From Chitinophagaceae bacterium (lineage in GTDB: Bacteria > Bacteroidota > Bacteroidia > Chitinophagales > Chitinophagaceae): DNA of 64,000 nucleotides. Each line of letters starts with the position of its first letter. The stretch's first letter is position 1. Under the pieces are notes generated by a model. It was not told where the DNA came from, did not search any database, and was given only the letters and a program-made list of their open reading frames with translations. The DNA lies in contig JADKJV010000001.1 in the NCBI GenBank assembly GCA_016720825.1, positions 248,001 through 312,000 of the forward strand, read 5' to 3'. This document shows positions 1 through 8,954 of this stretch, one piece after another. Position numbers and translations under genes: made by a program.

Positions 1-1046
1 GCTGTGCTTGAGCTGATACCGATACTGGCAAACAACTCTGTGGCACCTGCATTATCTAAATTAATATAACCTTCGAAAGCCGCTGGTAAACCTGTGGTGA
101 TTTTTGCCCATGTGGGACTTGCATTATTTCCGTTTGTAGTACGGTAAACACCTTTATCAGCATTCACCATATTACCAACAGTGGCTACAATCTGGTTTGT
201 ATTAGTGGGGTTAATGGCCACATCTTTTACATAAATTTTATTGAGGATCTGTGACCATACAGGTGATACTCCTGAAGCATTTGTACTGCGGTATAAACCA
301 TCCGTAGCACAGGCATATACAGTATTCGGAGTTGTTGGGTCAAATTCCAAAGCCTGGATGGCAAACATCTGGTTGGTATTCTTCATCAGGATTTGTGACC
401 AGGTTGTACCACCATCGGTACTCCTTAAGATACCAACGCCATACGTACCGCGTGTTTTCCATACATTGAATCCAATGTTGGAAGTATCCACCCGGCATAC
501 TTCACCGGTTCCTGCATAAATAATATTTGAATTGGTGGGATCCACCAGCATCGCAGATACACCCAGCACATGGAATCCTGTATTAACAGAAGTCCAGCTG
601 GAGCCGGCATTGGTGGATTTCCAGATACCGCCACTTGCGGAACCTGCCCAGAGATTATTCGGATTTGTTTTGTCAATGGCTACGCAAAGCACACGGCCTG
701 CAATTACGTTTCCGCTGCCGTCAACAGATGGCCCGAGTGATGCCCAGTTGGAGAATGACTCAACACGGTTGTACACCTGTTCATTGTCATTCCTGATCTG
801 GAGATACTGTTGCCAGGCTGCCGCATATTTGGCATCCAGGTTATTGGGTTCCGGATAAGCACGGGAATAGAACCACATGCCCAGTTGTTTATCTATACCG
901 GCTTCGTTTTCTTCTTCTTCTTCACCGTTTTCACGGTATTCTTCTCTTTCTTCGTTTTCTTCTTTACCCAATTGATGAGGCTGGGTGCAGAAGTAACCAG
1001 CAACAGCGATAATTGCCGCTGTGAGCAGGATGATTGGTTTCTTCAT
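1..1046 (-). CDS. Secreted BNR/VPS10-type beta-propeller protein, C-terminus outside window
   Basis: The reading frame opens at an ATG at 1046 and runs off the window start with no stop, so only about 348 N-terminal residues are visible. A hydrophobic N-terminus (MKKPIILLTAAIIAVAGYF) looks like a signal peptide or anchor. Next comes a very acidic stretch at about residues 28-50, almost all Glu, Asn, Gly and Arg. After that there are repeats such as GGIWKSTNAG, GILRSTDGGTTW, GLYRSTNASG and GVYRTTNGN, the sequence signature of BNR/Ycf48/sortilin-like propeller blades. Such proteins in Bacteroidota are usually exported and often end in a T9SS sorting domain, which cannot be checked here. It lies 67 bp downstream of another secreted protein on the same strand. 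The substrate or partner is unknown. Confidence 0.75.
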   Translation of the reverse strand, partial: MKKPIILLTAAIIAVAGYFCTQPHQLGKEENEEREEYRENGEEEEENEAGIDKQLGMWFYSRAYPEPNNLDAKYAAAWQQYLQIRNDNEQVYNRVESFSNWASLGPSVDGSGNVIAGRVLCVAIDKTNPNNLWAGSASGGIWKSTNAGSSWTSVNTGFHVLGVSAMLVDPTNSNIIYAGTGEVCRVDTSNIGFNVWKTRGTYGVGILRSTDGGTTWSQILMKNTNQMFAIQALEFDPTTPNTVYACATDGLYRSTNASGVSPVWSQILNKIYVKDVAINPTNTNQIVATVGNMVNADKGVYRTTNGNNASPTWAKITTGLPAAFEGYINLDNAGATELFASIGISSST

Positions 1047-1113
1047 GGTAGCTTGGATTTTTGGATTTGACCCGTTGGTAATCGGGCTTGGTTTTAAATT
1101 TCAGTTTGTGATA

Positions 1114-3731
1114 CTATTTTTTCTGGATAATTAATTTCTTGTTTACGGTTTCATTGTACATCTGTACTCTCACCACATATACACCAGTTGCCCAATCCGG
1201 CCTTACCGGTATCTCCGTAAGTGTCTGTCCGATGTTCGTTAACACCTTTTTCTCATATAATTGCTTCCCGTTGGAACCAATAATGCTGATCACAGCGTCG
1301 GTTCTTTCTGTCGATTCAATCCCAATTGTTGCAACTGTTGTTGCCGGATTCGGACGGATACTGACCATGTCTGACAGTATTAACTTCTTCACTGACCGGA
1401 CTTCACTGTATTTATTGTTACCAGATACGCCGAGCAGTTTCAGCCTGTAATAAGTTATCCCTGCAAATGGCGCCGGATCTGTGTATTCATATTTTTTATT
1501 GCCGGTTGTACCATCGCTGGTTGACAGGCCGAGCATTGTCCAGTTGCGACTATCATTGCTCTTTTCTATTTCATAACCACCTGAACCATGATCTTCTGTT
1601 ACCGTCCAGTTCAGTTTAGCATAACTGTTACTGATCAGTGCAGCATTAAACTGCAGGTTAGATGCAGCCAGGGGATAATTATCAACATATAATTTATAAT
1701 CCTCCACCTCACCATTCATGAAATATCCGGTTGGGTGCGACGCCGTCATCCCCGCAGATGCGGAAGTAATACGGACGCGCATCCAGGTTGAATCACCAAC
1801 AGCAAATGAATTGGTTGCGAGCGGCCAGTACAGGTAAAAGTTCTGACTCACACCGGAACTGGGCACTGCGATAGGTGTTATACCCTCACTGGCGTCAAAA
1901 ATGTGGTTATTGTTATAATCCAGCCAGGCACAAAGTGTGGCCGGCGTGCCATTATTATTAAAACAGCCACTTGCACAGTGTAGCTCACGATACCCGGAGC
2001 CAGGAAAGGCATAAAGAAAATACCATCATCTACATCATCAGTTCCGGATACACCACGTTTCAGCCATTCTCTATCCCAGGTGGCTCCAATGCGCACCAGT
2101 TCTGACCTTTCATGTACAGCAGGGCTAACCGGGTTAGGATCAAAAGTGGCAGGCGCATCCCCAAAATCACATTTGGGCCGGAAAGGATCTGATCCATCAC
2201 CCGCGTTTCCAACCCAGGCTGGTGATGCAGGATCACCCACAATATTAATTTTAGTGATTTTCTTGCGGTTGCTGATCACACCGGCATTATAATCCCATAC
2301 TGAATCATAAATCATAAACATGTTGCCGCTATAATTCAAACCTGCCTGTCCTGAGAATTTGGAACCTGGAATAGGATTACTATACACAGTAGCTGCACCA
2401 GTCATCAAATTAAAATGCGTGTAATTACTTTGTACGTAGTTCGTATTCTTCGCAGAGTTATAATTAATCAGTGCTCCGTCTTTTACCAGGATATCAGCCC
2501 AGTCATGCACAATGGTAGATCCATTGTAAGACGGAGTTGCAAAAACCTGGCAGGCGGCTATCGGGTTATGTGAGGCATCAAACTCAACCCTGAATACTAT
2601 TGATTCCCGCGAATTAGTAGCATCAAACTGGCCACCTTCAATACCAAGGTATAAATTATCATTATAGAATGCAGCGGACGCTGACTCAACCCCTGCATTG
2701 AAAGTCGGGAATCCCAAAGTTGCACTCACATCTGCGAGCACGACAGAAATTGTGTTTGTATTGAAATCATATTTCTTCAGCTGCTTATTGGTACGGTCTA
2801 GCGACACGTTTTCAGAAATATAATACAGGAATTTATTTGTCGCATCGTAAGCAAAAGAATTTACGTATGTTTTTGCCGCATCGGTAAACAGGAAATACAC
2901 ATTACCGGTAGCAGGATCCATCATGTAGGTGGAGTTATTATCCGGCGTTATCAGGAAATAATCGGGTTGGTTCTGCGTAGGCCCTGTAAACGGCTGGTTA
3001 TTTAAAGTCTGGTGCCAGTTTGTAGGAAACGTACCCGTAACACAGGCATTGATATCAGAAAGCCAGAAATTGGCATCTGCACCCAGTGTAGTAGCTGCGA
3101 TAACAATTGTTTTTACAGGACCAGCCACATTAATTGTAACTGTTCCTCTGTTATCTGTATTCGCAAGATTAGTATTGGTAAGATCAGAAATAGTTTTAAA
3201 CGGAGCACCGGCAATAGTAAGAATGGTTGGTCCCTGGGGAACCGCAGTCACGGCCAGCGGTGCAGCAGCTGCATCAGCAGCTGAAACGGTAAACACAGCA
3301 CCCCTGTCAACATCATACAGCGTGAAATTCGCATTCATCACAACTGCGTTGAATGTGATAGTGATGGTTTGTCCGGCACCTGAAGGCAAAAACTGCGCAT
3401 CATTACCGGTATACCCTGCAATGTCTCCCGTGTGCATGGCATTATCTCCTTTTACCATACCCGCAGCTGATGTGGCTATGGTGAACTTATTCGGACCCAG
3501 CGCAAAATTCTGCGACTGTTCCATCCCATTGGAAACAAAATTGAAATTCGACATTCCAACTCTATAACCATAAGGCGCCACATTCGGGCCACTATTATAA
3601 TAGTAGTCGAGATAATCCCAGTTTGCCTGGGCTTGTGTATATCCAATACCACATTGGGCATGGATTTTGGATGATGGTACAAGGGAAACCATCATCAGCG
3701 TAAGAACCAGGGTTAAATTTCTTTTCAACAT
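1114..3731 (-). CDS. T9SS-exported protein with GEVED domain, split by a homopolymer frameshift
   Basis: Two adjacent reading frames (1878-3731 and 1114-1866) join into one protein of about 872 residues if one base is added at the T run whose plus-strand copy is AAAA at 1960-1963. The first part has a signal peptide ending near HAQC and a long extracellular region, and ends in the start of a GEVED domain (FGDAPATFDPN, then DDVDDGIFF). The second part continues it (WLDYNNN, then NGEVEDYKLYVDNY), followed by a fibronectin-like segment and a C-terminal T9SS type A sorting domain (SIRPNPATT... GVYVVRVQMYN... KKLIIQKK). With the added base the junction reads VAVFNNNGTPATLCAWLDYN, which fits the domain exactly. 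It is probably a cell-surface or secreted protein; the function is unknown. The break is probably a sequence error rather than a pseudogene. Confidence 0.8.
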
Positions 3732-4140
3732 TGGATTGGATTTATTTCTTCAACAGGTACGGATTCAGATTAAACACAAACACACAGCCTTGCATCCGCG
3801 AAGTCTCCGCTGCGACAATCAGCACACTTAACCTTTTTATTATTGGGGAGAATTTGCAGGACAGAGGCAATTAGAAACTCATCCTGACGCAGGTTCGCAT
3901 TGCAAATAATTGATTTGGGTCATAGGTAGTGGTTTTTCGACTGGATTTAGATGTTTTTACAAGTGCTAAATTGAGAGTTTTTACTTAGAAAGGCAATCAT
4001 TAAGTAAAGTTTCATGTTCAAATCAGGTACAAATACCCTGAACTTTTTCAAGGTACTAGGGATTTTACGTAGGGCTTGCCACAAAAATGGCTTTCAGGCC
4101 TTAGCCCGGAAATCGTTAATTTTACCCCTTACTTCACACT
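3732..4140. other. Intergenic region between divergent genes
   Basis: No credible gene is seen. An open frame beginning at 4014 overlaps the pdxA start in another frame and resembles nothing. The region is AT-rich and must hold promoters for both flanking genes. A near-inverted repeat, TCAGGTA-caaa-TACCCTGA at 4023-4041 (one unpaired base), is the only structured element. TAATTTTA just before the pdxA start is a weak match to the Bacteroidota -7 element. Confidence 0.5.
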
Positions 4141-5232
4141 ATGAACCAGTTAAAACCTACTATCGGTATCAGTTGCGGCGACCTGAATGGTATCGGCCCT
4201 GAGTTGATTATCAAGACTTTTTCAGACAGCCGGATACTCGAACACTGCACGCCCCTGATCTTTGCTTCTAATAAAGTGATGAATTACTACCGCAAAGTAT
4301 TGCCCGGGATCAATTTCAACTTCCAAAGCACCAAAGAATTTAACCGGGTAAACCCCAAACAGGTGAACCTGTTCAACTGCTGGGAAGAAGATGTTGCTAT
4401 CAACCCCGGACAACTTTCACCCGAAGGCGGCAAGTATGCTGTTATTTCACTGCAATCTGCTGTTGCCGCTCTCAAACAAAAACAAATTGACGGTCTGGTT
4501 ACAGCACCGGTTCATAAGAAGAATATTCAATCTCCCGAATTCAGTTTCACCGGGCATACCCCTTATCTCAAAAGCATCTTTGGCGTGAACGATGTACTGA
4601 TGATGCTCTGTGCCGGGAATTTCAGGGTGGCACTTGTAACTGAACATGTACCTGTATCTGAAGTAGCCGCGCATATCACTAAGGAAAAAATCATGAGCAA
4701 ACTGCAATTGCTCCACAGAAGCCTGCAAAGGGATTTTGGTATCGACAAACCCAGGATTGCCGTACTGGGCCTGAACCCACATGCCGGGGATGAAGGCCTC
4801 ATTGGCAAAGAAGAAGAATCCATCATAAAACCTGCTATCCGCGAAGCAAAGAATGCGAATATGCTGGTCGTTGGCCCTTACAGCGCCGATGCCTTTTTCG
4901 CCCGCCGCAGTTTTGAAAAATTTGATGCAGTACTGGCTATGTACCACGACCAGGGACTGATCCCATTCAAAACCCTGGCCATAGGCGATGGCGTGAATTA
5001 CACAGCCGGGCTGCCTGCCGTACGTACTTCACCCGATCATGGAGTGGCTTTTGATATTGCCGGTAAAGACAAAGCGGATATCTCTTCTTTCATTACGGCT
5101 ATCTATGAATGTATTGATATTATCAACCGCCGTTATGAATACGATAATAACCGCAGCAATCCGCTGAAGAAAATCACGAATTCCCTTATGGCCAATGCGG
5201 AAGACGAAAGGATTGAGGAAGGCGGCCGCTAA
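4141..5232 (+). CDS. pdxA: 4-hydroxythreonine-4-phosphate dehydrogenase
   Basis: This cytosolic enzyme of the DXP-dependent vitamin B6 pathway oxidises 4-phosphohydroxy-L-threonine with NAD(P) to give the unstable ketone that PdxJ uses to form pyridoxine 5'-phosphate. The 363-residue protein has the family start GDLNGIGPE (residues 13-21) and the three metal-binding histidines in their usual settings: H169 in TEHVP, H214 in NPHAG and H269 in MYHDQG. GHTPYL (138-143) and RTSPDHG near residue 300 are also conserved. Length is slightly above the usual 330 or so, with a short hydrophilic C-terminal extension. The ATG at 4141 gives the canonical N-terminus. The gene stands alone, convergent with the next gene only 11 bp away. 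Confidence 0.97.
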   Translation: MNQLKPTIGISCGDLNGIGPELIIKTFSDSRILEHCTPLIFASNKVMNYYRKVLPGINFNFQSTKEFNRVNPKQVNLFNCWEEDVAINPGQLSPEGGKYAVISLQSAVAALKQKQIDGLVTAPVHKKNIQSPEFSFTGHTPYLKSIFGVNDVLMMLCAGNFRVALVTEHVPVSEVAAHITKEKIMSKLQLLHRSLQRDFGIDKPRIAVLGLNPHAGDEGLIGKEEESIIKPAIREAKNANMLVVGPYSADAFFARRSFEKFDAVLAMYHDQGLIPFKTLAIGDGVNYTAGLPAVRTSPDHGVAFDIAGKDKADISSFITAIYECIDIINRRYEYDNNRSNPLKKITNSLMANAEDERIEEGGR

Positions 5233-5243
5233 ACAGCCAGCAA

Positions 5244-5936
5244 TTATTCTTTAAACACACTGTCGGGAACCCCTGCGTTGATTTTGTATGAACTGTACAC
5301 AATCTCAACCCGGCCGGTCTTGTTTTTCATTCGTGCTGTTTCCTGTTCGTTTTTAGAACCATCGTCATAATCAAATGTTACACCCTTGGGTAATTTATAA
5401 TCTTTGGTACTGAACGAAAAAATCACTTTATCAGCCAGGCCATAACTGGCATACTTCCCGTAAGTCATGTCCAGCTCGTACGTTCCGTTCTCCCGTGTGG
5501 TAGTACGGGCTTTGCGGATCAGGGCTGTTTTCTCATCTATATATAATACAGACAGTGCAATCTCCGAGTTCTCTTCCTTGGGCAGCAGTTTTACGATCCT
5601 GTAACCGGTAGTGGCATCTTTGCCGCCATCAATCAGGTCATAATTCCCGTTGTTCATAAAGAGATTGCTCAGGTTAATATTCACAGAGCCCTTCGGGATG
5701 AAGGAGATCCCGCTTTCATTATTAATCCGGATCTTGTTTGGCTTTTTATAATACACCTTTACTTTCGCCACCGGTGCTTTTATAAATACCACATTGGTTT
5801 TGATGGTGCCGCTGGCTTCATAATCATTTACCAGGTCCAGTTTGGCTTTTACCTGTTTTACCAGCTCCTCTGCCGTTTGCGATTCAGCATACAGCGCAGG
5901 GAATAAAAGCAGGCTTATCAATGTCACTATTTTCAT
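5244..5936 (-). CDS. LolA-like outer-membrane lipoprotein-sorting family protein
   Basis: The protein has 230 residues with an N-terminal signal peptide (MKIVTLISLLLFPALYAESQ). The body (TAEELVKQVKAKLDLVNDYEASG, then a series of beta-strand-like segments such as KVKVYYKKPNKIRI and TGYRIVKLLP) has the pattern of the LolA/LppX fold, which carries lipids or lipoproteins across the periplasm. It starts 15 bp after the ABC permease gene and is probably the third gene of that operon, which suggests that the transporter and this periplasmic protein act on the same lipid-like cargo. That link is inference. It is more diverged than housekeeping LolA, so it is probably a paralogue. Confidence 0.72.
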   Translation of the reverse strand: MKIVTLISLLLFPALYAESQTAEELVKQVKAKLDLVNDYEASGTIKTNVVFIKAPVAKVKVYYKKPNKIRINNESGISFIPKGSVNINLSNLFMNNGNYDLIDGGKDATTGYRIVKLLPKEENSEIALSVLYIDEKTALIRKARTTTRENGTYELDMTYGKYASYGLADKVIFSFSTKDYKLPKGVTFDYDDGSKNEQETARMKNKTGRVEIVYSSYKINAGVPDSVFKE

Positions 5937-5951
5937 ACAAATAATTTCAGG

Positions 5952-6836
5952 TTAAAATATCTTTTTGCGGAACACCCAAACAGCAGATCCGACAAACAAC
6001 ATGATATAGGCAACCAGTATGCCCATACTTTTCAGGATAGCGGGCAGGTTATGGATACTGCCCCTGATCGTGGTGCCCTCCGGGTCAGCCTTTACATAAA
6101 AAAATCCTTTCCAGGCCACCATGTGTGAGGTAAACAGGTAGGGCTTGATGGTTTTATCATATAAAGGAATATTCATTTCAGAAAGAATGGTGAGTACAAT
6201 CACGATACTCATTGTGGCAATAATAGGGCCAATGGAGTTTTCAGCGAATACGCTTAGCAGGAATGCCAGTGCTGCAACGGTGGTCAGTGCAACAGCGGCA
6301 TAACCGAATGCCGCGAAATACCGCCACATCACATCTCCCGCTTCCATCATTTCAATAGTTCCGGCCCGGAATACAACCAGCGTATTCGTACCAAAAATGA
6401 TCATACTGCCAAACAGGGCAATCAGCGCCAGCCAGATCAGCAGGATCACTGTATATATGACCGACGCGGTGAATTTTACCAGCATGTATTCTGTCCGGCT
6501 GACCGGACGCGATAACGAAAGGCGCAGCGTGCCCATATTGGCTTCACCAGCTATGGAATCCCCTGCAATCAACGCCACGAGCAGCGGCATCTGGATCAGC
6601 AGTATATTTAATATAGCAAAGCAGATAAAATATCCGTTGAGTATACGGCCTTTAAAATCATCGGATACTTCAAATGAATCTGACACGCTGTTCAGGATCA
6701 GGTCGAGGTAGGATTTCCCGTCGAACTTCATGCCTGCCTGGAATAAAAATACAATGGCCGCGACAGCACCGAAAGCAATATATGTCCGGGGTCTTTTAAA
6801 AATCTTGAATAACTCAATTTGCAGCAGCTTCCACAT
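5952..6836 (-). CDS. ABC-2 type transporter permease
   Basis: This inner-membrane protein of 294 residues has about six hydrophobic segments: one near residues 20-34, a pair around 70-90, several between 120 and 215, and one at the C-terminus (ILVAYIMLFVGSAVWVF). The segment order and the loop SLSRPVSRTEYMLVKF, just before a membrane helix, are typical of ABC-2 permeases. The start overlaps the end of the ATPase gene by 23 bp, which indicates translational coupling and a two-component transporter. The substrate cannot be read from sequence. The adjacent LolA-like gene hints at a lipid or envelope role. Confidence 0.85.
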   Translation of the reverse strand: MWKLLQIELFKIFKRPRTYIAFGAVAAIVFLFQAGMKFDGKSYLDLILNSVSDSFEVSDDFKGRILNGYFICFAILNILLIQMPLLVALIAGDSIAGEANMGTLRLSLSRPVSRTEYMLVKFTASVIYTVILLIWLALIALFGSMIIFGTNTLVVFRAGTIEMMEAGDVMWRYFAAFGYAAVALTTVAALAFLLSVFAENSIGPIIATMSIVIVLTILSEMNIPLYDKTIKPYLFTSHMVAWKGFFYVKADPEGTTIRGSIHNLPAILKSMGILVAYIMLFVGSAVWVFRKKIF

Positions 6837-7749
6837 ACGATTGTCCCCCGGTTAATGATAAGAAATAATTTTCCAGCGAATGTTTTGATTCCAGCGAAAG
6901 TACCCCAACACCCAGTTCCACCAGTTTGTTCACCAATAAAGGGATTTCATCACGGTGAATGGTGATACTGATACCTGCAGGTCCTGCCTCTTTTACAGAA
7001 GCATGCAGCGATGATTGAGAAAGCAATTTGCAGGCACGTTCATCATCGGTTGTTTTCACCATAACCAATGTTTCAGCCGGATCAAACAATTCTCTTACGC
7101 GGCCTTCCACCAGTTTTTTGCCTTTGTCTATAATCAGCATACTATCTGCAATCAGTTCCATTTCACTGAGCAGGTGTGATGAAATAAAAATCGTTTTCCC
7201 CCTGTCGCGGCTCAGTGATAAAATCAGGTTCCTGATTTCAGCAATTCCCTGCGGATCCAGTCCGTTAATCGGTTCATCCAGGATGATCAGTCCGGGGTCA
7301 TGCACCAGGGCTGTAGCAATACCCAGTCTTTGTTTCATACCCTGGGAATATGTTTTCACTTTGGAATGTGCACGTGAAGCAAGTCCCACCTGGTCAAGTT
7401 GCTCCATCAGTTTTTGTTCGGATGCTTTCATCCCGCTCATAGTAGCAAACAAACGCAGGTTTTCAAGTGCGGTGAGATACTTATACATATCCGGTCTTTC
7501 AATCACTGCACCGGTTTGCCGCAGGATTTCGCGCCGGTGACGGCGAAGGTTCATTCCGAAAATTTCAATATCGCCCTCGTCAGGTGTGATCAAAGTCAAG
7601 AGCATGCGTATCGTCGTAGATTTACCTGCCCCATTCTGGCCTAAAAAGCCATAAACCTGACCTTTCGGTACAGTGAACGAAAGATTGTCAACTGCACGAA
7701 CATCACTGAATTGTTTCACCAAACCGGTTACCCTTATGATAGTATCCAT
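6814..7749 (-). CDS. ABC transporter ATP-binding protein
   Basis: This cytosolic ATPase subunit of an ABC-2 transporter has 311 residues. Walker A is GQNGAGKST (37-45), the signature is YSQGMKQRLG (135-144), and Walker B is LIILDEP (155-161) followed by the D-loop GLDPQG. A switch histidine follows in FISSHLLSEME. The C-terminal 90 residues are the extra domain common in ABC-2 drug, lipid or gliding-type exporters. It is the first gene of a three-gene operon with the permease and the LolA-like protein. A -7 promoter element lies 11 bp upstream of the ATG, implying a very short leader. Confidence 0.92.
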   Translation of the reverse strand: MDTIIRVTGLVKQFSDVRAVDNLSFTVPKGQVYGFLGQNGAGKSTTIRMLLTLITPDEGDIEIFGMNLRRHRREILRQTGAVIERPDMYKYLTALENLRLFATMSGMKASEQKLMEQLDQVGLASRAHSKVKTYSQGMKQRLGIATALVHDPGLIILDEPINGLDPQGIAEIRNLILSLSRDRGKTIFISSHLLSEMELIADSMLIIDKGKKLVEGRVRELFDPAETLVMVKTTDDERACKLLSQSSLHASVKEAGPAGISITIHRDEIPLLVNKLVELGVGVLSLESKHSLENYFLSLTGGQSYVEAAAN

Positions 7750-7759
7750 AATTGTATTA

Positions 7760-7767
7760 CAAATGTA
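7760..7767 (-). promoter_or_regulatory. -7 promoter element of the ABC-2 operon
   Basis: The reverse strand reads TACATTTG, a full match to the Bacteroidota -7 consensus TAnnTTTG. No clear TTG -33 element lies at the usual distance, so activation or a weak promoter is possible. Transcription would begin only a few bases before the ATG at 7749. Confidence 0.5.
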
Positions 7768-7791
7768 TTAAAGCTTTGTTGCCGATTCGTG

Positions 7792-7826
7792 TTTCTACGA
7801 TCTTAACAAAAATTTTTTCGTAGAAA
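7792..7826. repeat. Perfect 9-bp inverted repeat upstream of the ABC-2 operon
   Basis: TTTCTACGA (7792-7800) and TCGTAGAAA (7818-7826) are exact reverse complements, separated by 17 AT-rich bases. The element lies just upstream of the -7 box. It could be an operator for a dimeric regulator. No regulator gene is adjacent. The rest of 7750-8052 shows no gene. Confidence 0.45.
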
Positions 7827-8052
7827 GACTTGCATAATCCGATAAGTGTGATTAGGTTTGTTGCGCAATCCGGACGAAGAATTACCCTCGGAAAACTACG
7901 ATCCTCTGTTTTGTTTCGTTTCAAACAAAACTGCTGCTTCAGTAACACTTCCTCCAGTAATTTTAAGGTGACCCGGTTTGCATTCCGGACGACAACTATC
8001 CAATCATTCTATGGGCCATTGAATAATCCGTTAATCAAGACCCTTAGATCAC

Positions 8053-8466
8053 ATGAAGTACTTTTCGCTTTTTACCCTGCTGGCCCTCCGCATTCTGATT
8101 CATCCTGCCAACGCAGATGCTCATAATGCCCCTTTTGCAAGCCCTGTTCAAACCAACCACCACGCTTTCAAATTGCCAGCCGACCTGCTGAGCTTTGAAG
8201 GCAAAATCAACCAGCAGAAAGTCTGGCTGGACTGGATCGTCAGTGAGAATGAAACTGCCGACCAGTTCGAAGTGGAAAAAAGTGAAGATGGTGTTCATTT
8301 CAAACTGGCAGCCCTTGTTTTCAGCTCAGAAGCTTCAGACAAAGCAAGGTACCAGTTTTACGAAAAAGCAAGCGGTAAAAAAATGCTCTACCGCATCAAG
8401 CTGATCAACAAAAAAGGAGCACCTGTTTATTCTTCCGTTATCGAAATCAATCCACATGTCGGATAA
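8053..8466 (+). CDS. Small exported protein, fibronectin-like, function unknown
   Basis: The protein has 137 residues with an N-terminal signal peptide ending around residue 22 (HPANADA). The remainder (WLDWIVSENETADQFEVEKS, then a KMLYRIKLINKKG strand near the end) matches the fibronectin/Ig-like module that often precedes T9SS sorting domains in this window, for example in the genes at 1114 and 13430. Here the sorting domain is absent, so this is a free-standing module that is probably periplasmic or surface-located. Its stop overlaps the start of the next small frame by 11 bp. Confidence 0.7.
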   Translation: MKYFSLFTLLALRILIHPANADAHNAPFASPVQTNHHAFKLPADLLSFEGKINQQKVWLDWIVSENETADQFEVEKSEDGVHFKLAALVFSSEASDKARYQFYEKASGKKMLYRIKLINKKGAPVYSSVIEINPHVG

Positions 8467-8605
8467 AAACAAAACATTAAAGAAGGGACTGGATAAGTTA
8501 CGCGACATACTCGACCGGCTTGCCGGCCGCCAGCGTCCTGAACCTGTACCTTCTGTTTACTGGGCGCCCCAAAGCGACCGTAAAATGCCGCCACGCAAGG
8601 CCTAA
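8456..8605 (+). CDS. Possible 49-residue protein coupled to the upstream gene
   Basis: An ATG at 8456 overlaps the end of the preceding gene by 11 bp and opens a 49-codon frame ending in TAA at 8603-8605. The product is basic and hydrophilic, with a helical start (LKKGLDKLRDILDRLAGR) and a Pro-rich end (PVPSVYWAPQSDRKMPPRKA). No family is recognised. The overlap, the absence of other coding potential and the terminator 30 bp downstream support it. It may still be chance. Confidence 0.45.
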   Translation: MSDKNKTLKKGLDKLRDILDRLAGRQRPEPVPSVYWAPQSDRKMPPRKA

Positions 8606-8635
8606 GAGTTTCATACACGAGGAGTATCAAAAGAG

Positions 8636-8661
8636 AAAAAGCCCTGGCAACAGGGCTTTTT
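8636..8661. terminator. Bidirectional intrinsic terminator
   Basis: GCCCTG (8641-8646) pairs with CAGGGC (8651-8656) across a GCAA tetraloop, flanked by five A and five T. It serves the plus-strand genes ending at 8605 and the reverse-strand operon ending at 8670. Confidence 0.85.
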
Positions 8662-8669
8662 CATTGTAT

Positions 8670-8954
8670 CTACTTTCCGAGATAAGTTTGCAGGCTTTCC
8701 ACATATTTTTCAAACGCTGTTACACCCTCCTTCGTGACTTTACAGATTGTTTGCGGATAATTATCCTTGAACTGTTTCAGCACATCAATATACCCGGCAT
8801 CCTTCAGTTTCTGTATCTGCACACTCAGGTTTCCGGCGGTGGATTTCGTTTTTTCCCGCAGGAAAGTGAATTCCGCTTCCTTCACACTGATCAGGATTGA
8901 CATCACTGCCAGCCGCAATTGAGAGTGTAATATGGGATCCAGGTCCTTAAACAT
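8670..8954 (-). CDS. Winged-helix transcriptional regulator (HTH_34 type)
   Basis: A 94-residue cytosolic DNA-binding protein. The sequence LDPILHSQLRLAVMSIL, then FTFLREKTKSTAGNLSVQIQKLKDAGYI, then a wing, has the layout of the small ArsR/MarR-like winged-helix family HTH_34. It has no metal-binding cysteines. The start overlaps the end of the membrane-protein gene by 8 bp, the usual pairing of this regulator type in Bacteroidota. It is the last gene of the reverse-strand set that begins with a TonB receptor at 12.6 kb and may regulate that set. Target and signal are unknown. Confidence 0.85.
   Translation of the reverse strand: MFKDLDPILHSQLRLAVMSILISVKEAEFTFLREKTKSTAGNLSVQIQKLKDAGYIDVLKQFKDNYPQTICKVTKEGVTAFEKYVESLQTYLGK

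Noticed and set aside
1960..1963. Programmed -1 frameshift
   Set aside because: No proper slippery heptamer in the zero frame and no reason for it in this family; a homopolymer error explains it better.
4014..4202. Open frame running into the pdxA start
   Set aside because: Wrong frame, composition like intergenic DNA, and overlaps the strong pdxA N-terminus.
4447..4947. Open frame opposite pdxA (166 codons)
   Set aside because: Antisense shadow of pdxA.
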